From Pararge aegeria (taxonomy: Eukaryota; Arthropoda; Insecta; Lepidoptera; Nymphalidae): DNA of 64,000 nucleotides. Every line of letters starts with the position of its first letter. Position 1 is the stretch's first letter. Positions 22,010 to 35,900 of the stretch are shown piece by piece. The notes below the pieces were generated by a model, which did not search any database, had not been told where the DNA came from, and saw only the letters and a list, made by a program, of their open reading frames with translations. The position numbers were made by a program, and so were the translations under genes. The stretch spans positions 4,154,001-4,218,000 of the forward strand of contig NC_053183.1 in the NCBI RefSeq assembly GCF_905163445.1. The letters are read 5' to 3'.

Positions 22010-22222
22010 TCAGTTCCATAATATAAAATAATTTGCTATATAGTTTTACTCCACGAAAAGCAAGAGAATATGTATGGTGTAATTTATAATTTCTTCAATT
22101 TATACTCCACACAAAATAGATCTTCGGCAATGTAGTTCAAACACGTGCTATCTATGCTACTTTAGGTCAAACACCGAAGCATCCTCAGGACATGTTGACA
22201 CTTAACAATAATTAATTTAGCC
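22010..22222 (+). repeat. Repeat R (diverged copy)
   Basis: 'CCACGAAAAGCAAGAGAATA', 'TTCTTCAATTTATACTCCAC' and 'AGCATCCTCAGGACATGTTG'. A 20-bp tandem duplication (AGATATGTAGAGATTGTTCG) follows at 22379-22418. Confidence 0.65.
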
Positions 22223-22840
22223 AAGTATCGCCTGCTTCTTTCCAACTTCCAAGTTTAAAAGAATTCATAAAAGTATTAATCATGATGCCTCAAAGCTTCG
22301 TGATAACCAATATCTAGTGGAAACTCTGAAAAGGACAAAACCCTATGAGCTAGTGAATTGCAGTGATGATAAATATAGAGATATGTAGAGATTGTTCGAG
22401 ATATGTAGAGATTGTTCAGATTGGCAGTGAGCGTAACTAATGTTCGTGTTACGTTATAAGATCATGTGAACAAAGTAAACTTTAATACGTAGCTAGAAAC
22501 TGAGTTAAATCATAGGACTTTATCTTAGTTGTAACTAAATATGATAAAAATTTGAAGTTAAAATTATGTGACTAACAAATGTAAATATATTCTTGTAAGA
22601 GGTAAATTAGATTAGTATTAAGCCTGAGATAACTGATTTCGAAGAAACATTTTGATTTAGATGACGATAAGGTGAGGTGACTTTGCAAGTGTTCCAGTGA
22701 ACTGAAAAACGGTAATTAAAGCTTCCAGTCAAAGTCAAAGTAAAATTTGGCGAATTGAATAAAGTCAGGTAGAAAGCTAACTGAAAACGAAGTTATAAGA
22801 GGGGCGGGCTTTGTATATATATAATAGCGAATTAAAAAAT

Positions 22841-23074
22841 AAATAAATACACTACGACAATACACACATCGCCATCTAGCCACGAAGTAATGGGTAATGA
22901 ATATTTTTTTTTATGAATATAATACACATAAATACTTATAATATACAGATAAACACCCAGACACTGAAAAACATTCATGTTCATCACACAAACATTTTCC
23001 AGTTGTGTGAATGGAACCCACGACCTTCTGGACTCAAAAAGCAGGGTTGCTGCCCACTGCGCCACTCGGCCGTC
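22841..23074 (-). mobile_element. SINE S1 (near full length)
   Basis: Complementary order of 3' tail (22841), body and tRNA-like head ending 'GACGGCCGAGTGGCGCAGTG' at 23074. The B box is mutated (GGTTCCATTC). Confidence 0.85.
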
Positions 23075-23299
23075 AAGTTTAAAGTTGATATGGGAACAAG
23101 AAGTAATCAGAAGCTATTATAGTATTAGTTACTACATACATACATTTTCCTATGTTTATTTGATCGAATTTTACCTACAGGCGACATAAGAAAGGTCTGA
23201 GGAGGTTTTGTATTTGAAGGGTCCGGAAGTGTCTTAGGATCCCACTCTTCCGGATCCTTTATTGTGACAGCTGTGCTTTTCCCTTGTCTGGTTTATTAT

Positions 23300-23480
23300 A
23301 TATACTTATAATAGAACTGTAACTGGAAGCTTCTTTAATTTAATATTTGGAAAATTTTGACCGGAGGATACTTTATAATCGATACCGAGTCCAAACAGAT
23401 TTTTATTAAATTTTTACTGAACAGATTGAAATAAAATTTAGTATAGTGGTAGCTGATATTCCGTCTTATCCTTAAGTACC
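23300..23480 (+). repeat. Repeat Y, copy 2
   Basis: 'AACTGTAACTGGAAG', 'ATAATCGATACCGAGTCC' and 'TAGTGGTAGCTGATATTCCG' match 54325-54540; the GACA microsatellite is missing here. Confidence 0.65.
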
Positions 23481-23500
23481 ACGGCTGCCGGAATATACAA

Positions 23501-23546
23501 AAAATATATTTACACTTATGTAGGTACATAAGTGTAAATATATTTT
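23501..23546. repeat. Perfect 22-bp inverted repeat, 2-nt spacer
   Basis: Left arm 23501-23522 and right arm 23525-23546 are exact complements around GG; the centre reads ACACTTATGTAGGTACATAAG. AT-rich, cruciform-prone; no terminator role is implied in a eukaryote. Confidence 0.9.
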
Positions 23547-23706
23547 ACCTAAAAGCGTTAGTTTTACGGTGCGTCAACTTTATCACATTAGGGCGCCCCT
23601 TTAGAGCCTACCTTTGATGTGGAATATGAGAAGGATGGCTTAGTACACTTTGTGTACCAAAAATAATAATAATAATAAGGCAATATTATTATTATTCTTT
23701 ATCGAG

Positions 23707-23835
23707 ATAACCGCCATGTGGAGTGTCGAGTCGACCGTTATTGTTCCGATAGTCGTTTCAGTCAGTGGTCTCTACGCGAATAGATTCGACCAACATCTTA
23801 AGAAGCTTTTGCTTACTTGTTGGATAAGTGTATAA
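23707..23835 (+). pseudogene. Possible LINE-derived coding fragment
   Basis: The end of an open frame reads 'VESTVIVPIVVSVSGLYANR' and then 'FDQHLKKLLLTCWISV' before a stop. It resembles a C-terminal segment of invertebrate retroelement proteins (VPIVVS...GL...DQHL). Weak family call; it lies just upstream of arrestin exon 1 but is not joined to it. Confidence 0.4.
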
Positions 23836-23868
23836 GTGATCCTGAAATGCCTTATTTTTTTGTTACAG

Positions 23869-23922
23869 ATAATCGTCTTCGGACACCGAAATGACTACAG
23901 ACAGCGCGCTCAATTCTCAACG
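23869..23922 (+). CDS. Arrestin exon 1 (22-nt 5' UTR + start, residues 1-11)
   Basis: Preceded by a strong acceptor (CTTATTTTTTTGTTACAG), so at least one more 5' UTR exon lies upstream. Coding starts at ATG 23891. The TAA at 23870-23872 is in frame just before it and rules out an earlier start in this exon. It encodes MTTDSALNSQ plus two bases (CG) of an Arg codon, then donor GTAAGT. Confidence 0.85.
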
Positions 23923-26900
23923 GTAAGTTATCTAACATCCACTATATCATCTACATCCTGGGTGTTGCCAGTGCCTATAACAAAAAAAAATCGCGCTTGC
24001 AATTTTATAGTATTTTTCGTGCATGGCTTTTTAACTTTTTCGCGGTCCATTTTTTCATATAACACCAAAAATGGATAACAAAAAAGCACATTCTTTAGAA
24101 TTTTACTCAATACAAATTTACTTATTTTTAAAGTCGTTTGCATAGACATCCTGTCAGTTTGTATCCTTTTAACCCGCGCTATTAAAGAATAGGGCTATAG
24201 AAGGTTGCCGATGACGTGCTATCTCTTTCGCACACTATACGAGCGTTCAAATGAGCCAGAATGACATCGGCCGCGTTTTATAAGTCTCAATTTCTTATTT
24301 GCGCCGGTTATACCTAACCTACTACTATAGCTTATGCATATGTTTGAAGGCTTCAGTATCCCCAAGAACCCATCGATATAATATATATTAATAATATACT
24401 ACGACAATACACACATCGCCATCTAGCCCCAAAGTAAGCGTCGCTTGTGTTATGGGCACTAAGATGACCTTCAAATCGATCGATACATTCCTTGCACGTC
24501 GGCACGGCTTGTCCCGGATGTAGCCGTGCCGTGTGCGACCCGTGGGCTTTATGGAAGATAGAAAAATAGACCGCCGAACTAGACAAGTGACCTGGACCCT
24601 CGCAGCCCCTTTTATAACGCATCTCGGATATCCTAAACATATTACTGTCACATCGCTAGGTACAGGTCTCCTATCTAATAGGAGAGCTTAGGAGTGGGAG
24701 AGGAGAGTTAGAGTATAGACTAACTGCGTACTGATAAATTACAGTTTCATTCTCGGTAGCACTGTGTATCGGAGATCACGTGAATTTGTCAGTTCCGGTT
24801 TCAAATAATCATACTTTCCCGTCTTGGAGTCTTGCGATTGGGGCTCTCTCTTTAGAGAGATTGGGCACACCGGAGGCCTTTGCTCAGCAGTCTGACGATG
24901 TTGACGATGTTACTAGGACAACATAAATGTATCTTACTAATCATTGTTCGATTTACCACCAGGGTATTCAAGAAGTCATCGCCGAACAACAAACTGACTT
25001 TATACCTGGCGTCCCGCGACCTCGTGGTGGAGAATGGCTGCATCGACAAGATCCAGGGCGTCTTGCACGTGGACACAGACAGCTTGGAGAATAAGAAACT
25101 GTTTGGCCAGATTACCTTGACTTTCAGGTAAAATATAGTTTTCTGCTTTTTTCTTAACGGCTAATTTCTATTGTTGTAAGAAACGTTAAAAGCTTATCGA
25201 AAACAAAAAAAAACTAATCTTTCCTATTTTTAATATTGGCTTAAAAGATTAAATGTCAACTAGAAGTAGACCCGACCTAAATAAAAATCTAGAGAAATAC
25301 CTAGCATCCTATAAAACTTTATACAGCGTATTAACGACATATTAAACATGTGTGCGTTCACATTTCTTATACATTAGTATCAAAGCCTACTTCAAGAAAT
25401 ATACGGTTACTAACTAATTTGGAAACATTTCTGTATTACTTAAGTTATCGATAGACACTTTCCATAAAAAAAGTTAAATGGAATCTCACAACTTTATGCG
25501 GTGCAGGAATTGCTTGTAAATTGCAATATAAATAAATAAAATTTGTTTTTTGTAAGTATGTACTTTTTAAACGTTAAATTACAGAATTCTTTGTAGTAAC
25601 TCTAACGCTGCGTCAGTACGGAAGACATATTAGATATACGAAGAAAAAGCCGGCTATAAACACAGGAGTTGTTTTTTTCCATCATATTTTTTGATGTGAA
25701 ACATCTATAGGCAAATTTGGAGGGTAAACCTCATTATTGGTTTAGTTGGTCGATATATAATTGAGTTTTTGTATTTCGTATTTAATAATAAAAATGAAAA
25801 ATAATAAATGATAGAAATAAAAATGAATATTAATTTGGTAATAAATAGTCATTAGTAACGGACTTACAGAAAGGAGAGGTTAAAAATAAATAAATAATTT
25901 ATATACTACGACAACGCACACATCGCCATCTAGCCCCAAAGTAAGCGTAGCTTGTATTATGGGTAGATGACTGATGAATATTTTTATGAATAATATACAT
26001 TATACATAAATACTTATAATTTACATATAAACACCCAGACACTGAAAAATATTCATGCTCATCACACAAACATTTTCCAGTTGTAAGAATCGAACCCACG
26101 GCCTTGGACTCAGAAAGCAGGGTCGCTGCAAACTGCGCCAGTCGGCCCTCCAATGATGCGGTTATGACTTATAATGCTTTATATTTTCATAATGCAATTT
26201 CTGATTCCTTTCGTATTCGGTTCATAAAACTTTTTTTTTCATTTTAATTTGTTTTTAATAAAAATGTAATAAACAGCCTTTAATTTATGGAACAAATTTG
26301 TAATTTGCTTTATGTGTTCAGTACGCTATATCTGATTCCTGTCGCTGCTCTCATATGCATACAACTTGTATAAAACAGTTTCAATGTTTCATATCTACCA
26401 GGCGTCCCGTGACGGCTCACACAAGTTTTATTAGTAATTCTATTTAAAAATCAATTTATACATTGTGAGAGATAAATGTTTAGCAGCCTACTTCCAAGAT
26501 TCATCATAGATTTTCCCAATTGTTCTTAGTGCACTCCTGACTTGAGAGTGGTCGTGGCTGCGACACACTATTGTATACACACTTAAATACTTGTCATATA
26601 CACAGGGGGCTTATAACGACCTACGTATACAATACAAAAATGGCTTCAGAGAATTGTTGGGGCTGCCGCGTTTCTGCATTGCATCAAAATATTTGCGGAG
26701 AATCACGTTGATGACTTCTACACAATAATGAGAAAAAGATCTGCATCAACGATGAGCAGAATGTGCGGAAGCTCCAACAATATTTGAAAAATATTAAGCT
26801 ATAAGTGGGAAAATCCCTTTATGGAGCACTGGGTCGGTACACACTCACACACCAGTGCTCAAGAGGATACTTACCTAAGTTAGGAGATTCCTAATTATTT

Positions 26901-29900
26901 ATAGGTTTGGCCAATTTTAAATTATAATATTTTAAATAAGATAATTGTTATTGTTGTAGCTATGGATTTTTATCTGAATTAAACGTTATTGTTATTGTTA
27001 TTAAATACTAACTAATACATAATTTAAACGAATGCAAAGGTAGATCTAGAATTACCTTAGGTATCCTTGCTATCCTTAGTTTTAGTATAAGTAGTTTCCT
27101 TGTGTTTTATCCTATTTTATTGTGTTGCAATAAAGTTTTTCTATTCTTTTCTATCCTTTCTATATAAATGCGAAAGTTCGTTGGTTTGTGTGTCTTCGCT
27201 AAACGCCGTAACTAAGTGCCCAATCAGCTTGATTTTTGAGACAAAAAATTAGTTGAAAGGACGCATAAGTAGTAACATAGGCTACTTTTTATCCATGCAA
27301 AACAGACGGTTCCCACGGGTTTTGTGAATAATAATAATAAACGCGGGCAACAGCTGGTTATGTTATAAAAACATATACTCAACCCAAATACACGCACTAA
27401 ACTATTTAAAATAATTTTAAATGATTTGCCGCGTTCTGCCTCATTATTCTGGTGTAGCTTTGCCTAATGCGGGATTTGTTTTATACTCGCCCACATTTGT
27501 AGCCGTATTAAATTACGCAAACGCAATTATAACCAGTCAGATAAAAAAGCTCAAAATTAGAACATTTTTCCGTAAAATAATTTTAAATGCTGCTAGTAAT
27601 TCTACAGTATTTTTTCAAAATACGGAATGGAAAAAAACTGTTTTCTAAAGTTTTTTCTATTCCGTCGTAAATAGGTAAGAATCTTGACATGGTTGACAGT
27701 TCATAAACATTAGAAGTTCTAAAGGAATGCGTTGCTGGCTTTTGATAAATTAGTTCATCTGTGCCTTGAATAACTTAACCCCATATATCAAAGCTTAGTA
27801 GAGACGTAGTACTCAAAGAGGATACAAACACTTAGCACGTACTATTGCTATCTTATCTGTGGCTTAGTGAAAATACCACGGCAGAGTGAATCCAACGTAA
27901 ATAACCTTTGATCAAGTTTCTAACGCCCTTTTCCAAGGGTGACAGTTGAAGTCTATTCATTATCATTTTAACAATCCTTCATTTAACCAATTTCTTGATT
28001 TCTTGCTCTCTTTTTTCTGGTATTGAGAATAAATATTTTAATCGGAAAATCCAATACCAATTAAAATCGATTGTTGACCCGTCCCGAGAATCTAACTCAG
28101 GACCGTACATGGACTTATTAAATTTAACCAAAGAGGCACTAGATCCAATAGGTTTAAGCTTACCTGTCCTAAAATATAATAATAATCATAATAATAATAA
28201 TCATTTATTCAGGCTAAAAACCACAGAGTAAATAACATACAATTCAGCCATTATTGTATGCAGTGCATAACCTCTGCGGAAGGAAAACCTGTGTTACAGA
28301 GGCTAGGTCCTTCCTGATGTTACAAGGGCGCTTGATTATTTGAAACCTATGTTTAACCTATGTATAAAAATTAAAAATTAAAAAATAAAAGTTACTGAAA
28401 TAAAAAAAACACTCCAATCCTTTATTTGGTAACGCTTTCTAAAAATGTTATAAAACAAGATATCTCCCAAACTCGAAAACAAATGTAAACACAACAAGTA
28501 TAATTGTTTATTGTATATCGATAAAGTTGACGGCCGACTGGCGCAGTGGGCAGCGACCCTGCTTTCTGAGTCCAAGGCCGTGGGTTCGATTCCCACAACT
28601 GGAAAATGTTTGTGTGATGAGCAATAAGTGTTTTTCAGTGTCTGGGTGTTTATATGTATTTTCTAAGTATTTATGTATATATAATTCATAAAAATATTCA
28701 TCAGTCATCTTAATACCCATAACACAAGCTACGCTTACTTTGGGGCTAGATGGCGATGTGTGTATTGTCGTAGTATATTTATTTATTTATTTATTATTTA
28801 TAAAGTTTAGCGATTTTATCGTAATTCTATTGGAGTTTACTGACTTGGAGATTTATTATATAAATTTGTACCAAAGAGCTCACTTGTTAATATTATTTGC
28901 ATACAGCTATTGCCCGGGACTACTCCGCTTGTTTTAAATCCGCTGAAACCTTTAAACAAACTCTTGGCATACAGAAAAAAAATACACAGAATTGAAAATA
29001 TACAGAAACCGTGTACTACTATTGAAGCATCAAGAACCACTCCACTTTAGTAGTGTCTCTCGAACAGGCAGTTAGTTAATTCACTCCATTCAGCAGTTGA
29101 TAGTAATTACTTTACTTCGTTTGCGTTTACCATAAAATGAGGAAAATGGTATAAGTTTGTGAGCTAAAGAGCCCGGCTGTGCGCGGGGCGTTTTCACGGG
29201 CTGTTTTTGGACACAATGCACTGCATGCAATAATTGCAGAATAAGGGTATATTTGTTCTTATTTCAGTGGTGAAATAGATTATTGTTTCAGCATCTATCA
29301 ATGCTTTCGTTAAATTTTGATTGTAGCCCAGCGGTACTTAATTTTCATACTCATTTTTTTGAAGTTATAATTGACGGACCAATCAGATGTAATCACATCG
29401 GTAACCACGTCCTTCGGACCGGAATACAGTATTGCAACAATGCTGCTTGATGGCAGAAAAAAGCATGGCGGTGGAAGTTCCATTAATGAGGTGTCACAAA
29501 AAAATCTACTACTACTAAAACGCTACGCTTGTGTTTCAAAGGCGAATCATTTTTCATATAAGTGTCTCCCTAGTTATGTTGCTATAAAAAGTTTAATCAA
29601 CTAAGCTAAGTTAGACTTATTTATAGTTCACTGAATGAAATGGATATACCTCGTCTACCGACGAACGTACTGAGTCTCGCACGCAATTATTAGGTTTAAC
29701 ATTTAAATATTAAATATCGAATCATAAAAAATGAATTTACTTTTAGAACTCGGTGGTAAAGTACCAAAGAGTAGACAGAAGGCAATCAAAGGAGCAAATC
29801 TATATTTAAATTTCATCTTCTACTATAAAAAGTTTTATCCACAGAACTAAGAACATATAGAGAAAACTTGTACACGAAACCAATCCACTTTAGTAGTGTT

Positions 29901-32900
29901 TCTCGAACAAACGGTGAAATGTCATTTCATAACATTTAGCGGTTGACAGTAAATATGATACCTCTAATATTTTTAACGTTTACCATAACACGGAAAAAAA
30001 GGAAAAAGTTTGTGAGCTAATAACATACCGCGGATGTAAAGTGAGACGTGCGCGGGGCGTTTTCACTGATTTTGACCACAATGCACTGCATACAATAATG
30101 GCTGAATTGTATGTTCTTTACTCTGTGGTTTTATTCAGACAGGCAACCTAAAAGCAGAAAACTTTGAAAGAATATTCTTGTAGCACCGTAGAGGGGCGCT
30201 TGAAAAGGATTTTCTTAAATTGTACCCTTAAGTTATTTCAATACTTTGTATGAAATTCTGTAATTTTACTGAAATAAAACAGGGAAACGACAGGACCGGC
30301 ACACTGGCAACGAAACCGAGACAGGGAACGAAAGTTTAGAAGACAGTCCTTAATTTTTCAAAATATTTACAAGTGATTTCGATTAAAATCAGTATTTCTA
30401 ATTTTGGTTTGGTAATGTTAAGAAGAAAGTGATATATAGCTTTTAACCCACCCCGGAGGAGAAAGAAATAAAGTATGTAAAAAAGTATTTCTTATATCAT
30501 GCTATATCTACTTATTTGGTATTTTGACTTCATTTTGCTTTTAGTTTTGCCTGTAGGTTTCTTTCTGTATTCCGGTACCCGCGAGAAAATATCTTAATCT
30601 TTCAATATCAGAAAATTTGAAGAATAATTAGAATATGAAAAAAAAAATTGTTAGTGAAATGTCATGAACTTTTCATCAATAGCATTTTCAATATTTCAAA
30701 AATTTTTTAGTCATCAAAAAAGCAATTTTTAGAACCAATTATTCATTTGACGTTATTCAAAGCGGGGCAAAAGGCAAATAGCAATTTATAGTTTTTCATT
30801 GTCTGTCAACCCTTCAAACAACTTTGGTCGAATGGGCACCCACTCTAATGCTAACAATATCGTTTCTACTATTGATCTATAGCGGTGAAAGTTGAGGCTA
30901 TATATGGAAATTTATAGGATTAGGCTATGTATAGATATATATAGGAAATCGGCCTTTCCTGCGGGGGGACCGAGTTCAAATCCCAACCTTTAACTTTCGG
31001 AGTTATGTGCGTTTTTGGTAATTTAATATAACTTGCTTCAACGGTAGAGGATAACATCGTGAGAAAACCTGAATGCCTGAGTTCTCAATAATGTTGCACT
31101 CCAAGGCGTGTGAAGTTTAACAATCCGCACTTTGCCAGCTTGGTGTACTACGGCATAATCCTTCTCATTCTGAGGAGAGACCCGTGCTCTGAAGCGGGCC
31201 GGTAATGGGTTGTTGCTGGTGAAGATGACGATGATGCTCTGCAGACTGAGTTAAGTCGAAAAATGAAACTTATTAAGAATTACTTGGGTATTTGTTTGTC
31301 AACGTTTGCCTGTGTTAAAACACTTCCCACATGATTCCTAATCTACTCCCAGTGGCGTGCACTTCATACATTCACAAAAGCATTGCCTACCCAAATTATT
31401 TTATATAACTCTTATTGGAGCGGAATAGTTCCATTTTATGTCATATTACTGTTTTACGCATACCCTGGTCGAACACCCTATGCACACCACTTTCTACTCA
31501 CGACTACTACGACTGTCTACTACGACTCCCCAGTCACTCAGGTGATACCAGAGTACTAAGTGTGAGATTTTTTACCTACCACCTTTAATTTCGCGATCAA
31601 ATTCGCGTGAAAGTTAACTACGATTTGTATGGAATCCAAAGAGCGCCATCTAGTTTCAATACTGACAATCAGTATTGTCATGTCAATAATTCGTCTGTTC
31701 AAATTTAAGAAGTTATATTTTGAATAGCAAATATTGTTTTAGCAGATGAAAGAAAATATTGTTTTGAATTTCAACTTTTAAAATGTGTTCTTATAATTAA
31801 ATTGCAAGGTTTATCTACAAAACTTGGCACCCGTTTAGATCTCAATTCTTTTGTCGGTGAAACCACCAATATTCTTCATATGGAACTTGTCTTTAAATAT
31901 TTACATATATGTTTTTGCTGGGATGAGATTTACTGCCGTTGATATATTGGAATTCCAATTTTCCCTTTCGCTAACATAACCATTAACATCATTATCGGCC
32001 CAAGCTATATGCCTCATACAATGTGATAAATAAGCGTAGGTAAAACAGGACAAAGAACTCTAAGGAAATCCGATAGAAATAAGCTTTACTTAAAGACCTG
32101 TGTGAATAATTAATCACTACTAAAGGTTATCTACACAGATGAATACTGATTACCTTCTATTGTAAATAGATAAATAAGATAAATGACAGTGTAGACTGAA
32201 AGCATGGACGTGTTTTAAAATTGATTAATCATTTCCCAATACGAGCTATACAAAGCATAAGTTAAGGCAGTGGTTTTGTAAATGTGGGTAGTAATTTAAT
32301 AAATAAATAAGTGCATGTCAGTGCATAGTTTTTGTCATGAATAACTACTACAAATTTTATAAAGTTTAGACATAAGCAAATACCTAGCGCGTTCGCTGTC
32401 GTAATTCCACGCGCTCTTGGACAGCAAAAAAAATAAAAGAAAAATTGAAAAAATAAAAATAGTGATAAACGACTACGACACCGGGAGGTATCTTTGCATG
32501 TCCGTGTCCATGTAGGACTGCGGTGCATCTTTTTTGCTTTTTCGGAAGGACACTTGCCGATAACCACCTGAGGGGTTGCTACGGCGTCACCGAGGGAGTG
32601 GGGCGAGCGCGAAAGCTCGCCATGAGAAGAGCCCCAGGGCTCGACGACATCGGGGGGGATACGGTGCATCCATAATGCAGTCGTATTTATATCAAAATAC
32701 CCACACTCATTGCCATGAACATAAATATCTGGAAAATATGAATTTATAGTTATCAAAAGTTTAATTATTTACCCACTTTATAAATTAACTATAACAATAG
32801 TTTATTTCGGTAAGAAACAAAGTGGTATCAATATATCGCTTAAGTCTTATTTTAAGAGCAATGCATATGCGATCTGCTCCATGATGGGTGAATTATTCCG

Positions 32901-35900
32901 TGAATTGTTGGTACAGCAGGGCTAGCACGGGTGGGAGATAAGAATTATATCCCCCCATTATATCCCCTGACAAGGTATATAATTAACGTGCCCACCTGCT
33001 AAATCACTGGAACATGAAATAGGAGAAGTTTACCCCCGTTTATTAATACACATTTATTATTTGGATATTATTTCCACTTGTGCGCCAGTGCTCTGAGAGT
33101 TGATAAAGCTGTGGGAGAAGATAAATTGATATCCCTTCCCCGGGGATATAATTGTCTCCTGCCCATGTTAGCCGTGCTGGAGAAATTGAATGAACTTAAA
33201 TATTCGCAGAGTACCATTGCAGTACACTATATTAATATCATGTATTTTATAATGTTTTATGTCATCTTTCCTTCAATGTGTTATAGTTATCCATAAATAA
33301 TGTAGTTCCATTTAGTGTAAGTGGCCCTGCCGTACTAAGAAGATGAAAAATTAATAAATGAATACCTTTTTCATAACTCAGCCGCAAGATCTGATCACAC
33401 ACTTATTAACGTGGCGAACTGAACAAAAGATTATAAAAACTATATATACATGAAAAATAAATAACAAGACATAGATTCACTTGAAGTAATAATAGAGACG
33501 GAATGTCTCCGAGATCTTCCCCAAATCTCTTCGGTACATTCTATAACCCTAAAAAGGAATTTAATAAACTTACTTTACAATAATCCCTTTTTATAGATGC
33601 CGGCTCATTTCTGTACCCTCATAATTCGCTTAATTCTTTAGGCGCTATAGACATTGAGAATCTATTTATAGAAAAGTCCAGATCATCAATATTATTTAAG
33701 CCAATAAACGAATACTGCTGGGCCCAGATCTTCTTAGAGGTTACCAAATTACGTTGTCTTGCTTCGCCTGTGTTTCTACATGCGACTCGTCATAAATCAT
33801 AAGAGAGCTGATTCCCTCAAGATAATGTCCTTTTTTTTTTTGGCGTGTTGGAAAAGCTTTATTGCCCAAGGATCGGTCCTTGGGCAAGACGGATGTTATG
33901 TGGGACTCGCTCCTCTTAAGGGAGTATACCCAAATTAAAAACCACTACGGCATATCCCTCTTGTTGGCGTTGTTAGACACCCGGGGAACCCGTTACAGTT
34001 TGATGGAATGTTTGTTCATTATCATCATCATATCAACCGATAGACGTCCACTGCTGGACATAGGTCTTTTGTAGGGAGTTCAAAATCCACGGTTCTGTGC
34101 CGCTTGGACTCAGCGGCTGCGACGCGTTATGTCGTCTGTCCACTTCGTTGGGGGTCGACCAATGCTGCGCTTACCAGTTCTAGGCTGCCATTCCAGCACC
34201 TTGGGACCCCAACCAGTCCATTCTTTCTCCGAACTATGTGCCGGCCCATTGCCACTTCAACTTTGCGACGCGTTGAGCTATATCGGTAACTCTGGTCCTT
34301 CTACGAATCTCTTCATTTATGATTTGATCGCGTAGAGATACTCCGAGCATAGCTCTCTCCATCGCCCGCTGTGTGACTCTGAGCCTACTTATGAGGCCCA
34401 TAGTAAACGACCATGTTTCTGAACCATAGGTCATCACTGGCAACATGCACTGTTCGAAGACTTTCGTCTTCAAGCACTGAGGGAGTTTTGACGAAAGTAT
34501 TTTTCCCGAACGCTGCCCATCCGAGTTGGATTCGGCGGTTCACCTCCTTCTCGAAACATCTCACCCCTTTTGTTATTATATTGAAATTGTAGTAATGGTG
34601 CATTATTTATTTGTAGTATTAAATCAATGAATAAATAATCCAAGAGTGGTTCGATATTAGAAGTAGAGGACTTTGTGACAGAGCTCGTCCGGGGACGCCT
34701 CAAATAAATGGAAACAAGGCGCAATGTTACAGAATCAATAGCTTTCAAATAGTCTATAACAGACAACAATGAATGTGATGAATTAGGCACGCTGACGCAG
34801 CGCAAGTAAAGTTTACTATGAAAATGAAGCTTAATTTGCTATATTCCCCGAAAAGCTCGAGGGAGACGTAACTTAACAATAACTTAACAATTATTCATTG
34901 TAAAGTCAACATCTCCCGAGGATGCTCCGGTGAGAGCGCGATTTGCCTGGAGAGTACATTGCCGAATATCTGTTTGGTTTGTGGAGTCGTAGAAAGATTT
35001 AAGAAATTATATTAGTTTTGTCTTGTGGGAGGCTTTGGCTGTGGCTATTTACCAACCTACCGACAAAGACCGCTGTTAAGCGATTTAGTGCTCCGGTGCG
35101 ATGTCGCGTATAAACCGATTAGGGGTATGACTACCATACTCCCTACAGGTACCCGCCGCTACTACCACCAGGTGAGATTGCAGTCAAGGGCTAACTTGTA
35201 GTGGAATAAAAATAAAGGTAGATAGGTAGTTCAATATTTATTTATTAGTTTTTAGGTATTTTGAAGTATTAATTAAAAGCGGAATGTGCAGCGTCTATAG
35301 AAAATAATAGTTTCGAGACGCCAAGTTAACAAAGTTCTATTTTATGAATCAGCTGTTCATAGTATATCAAGGGATTCTGCAAATTAACGCCTGCTTCTAT
35401 CCAACACGTAAAGTTTAATTAGGTATTGCTACCCGTCTTAATATAATGTGAAGATCTTGTAATATTGCATGAAAAAATAAAATAACATGTTATTAAAGAC
35501 TTTTTAAATAGACTCTAAACTAAACAGTAATGAAGATTTTAATAGTTTTTATTACTTACAATAAAGGACAAGTTATATTATGGTCTACGGTGTTAAGTCC
35601 TTACGGATTTTTCTTAAAACCTGCTTATTTAATTGCTTTTATACATTTTGACAAAACATGTATTTTTTTTCTATTTTAGACCTACCTACTACTAAATTAA
35701 AAAGTAACGAAAACTATTAACTATAAATGACAAGTAAAAACATGGTCTATCGTGCTAAAGCCCTTCCGGAATACGACTTGTAAATAATAATTTGATTTGT
35801 CTTTAGTTTTAAATAAAATTTGTCTTTAGTTTTAAATAAAATTTAAAATAAATATAGGTATCGGGGTTTGGCAGATATAGTAAATTTCTCAAAATAGTTT

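Noticed and set aside
32262..32756. 164-codon minus-strand ORF
   Set aside because: It reads through repeat X. Substitutions between the copies change the protein, stops occur in the other copy's frame, and no domain is visible.
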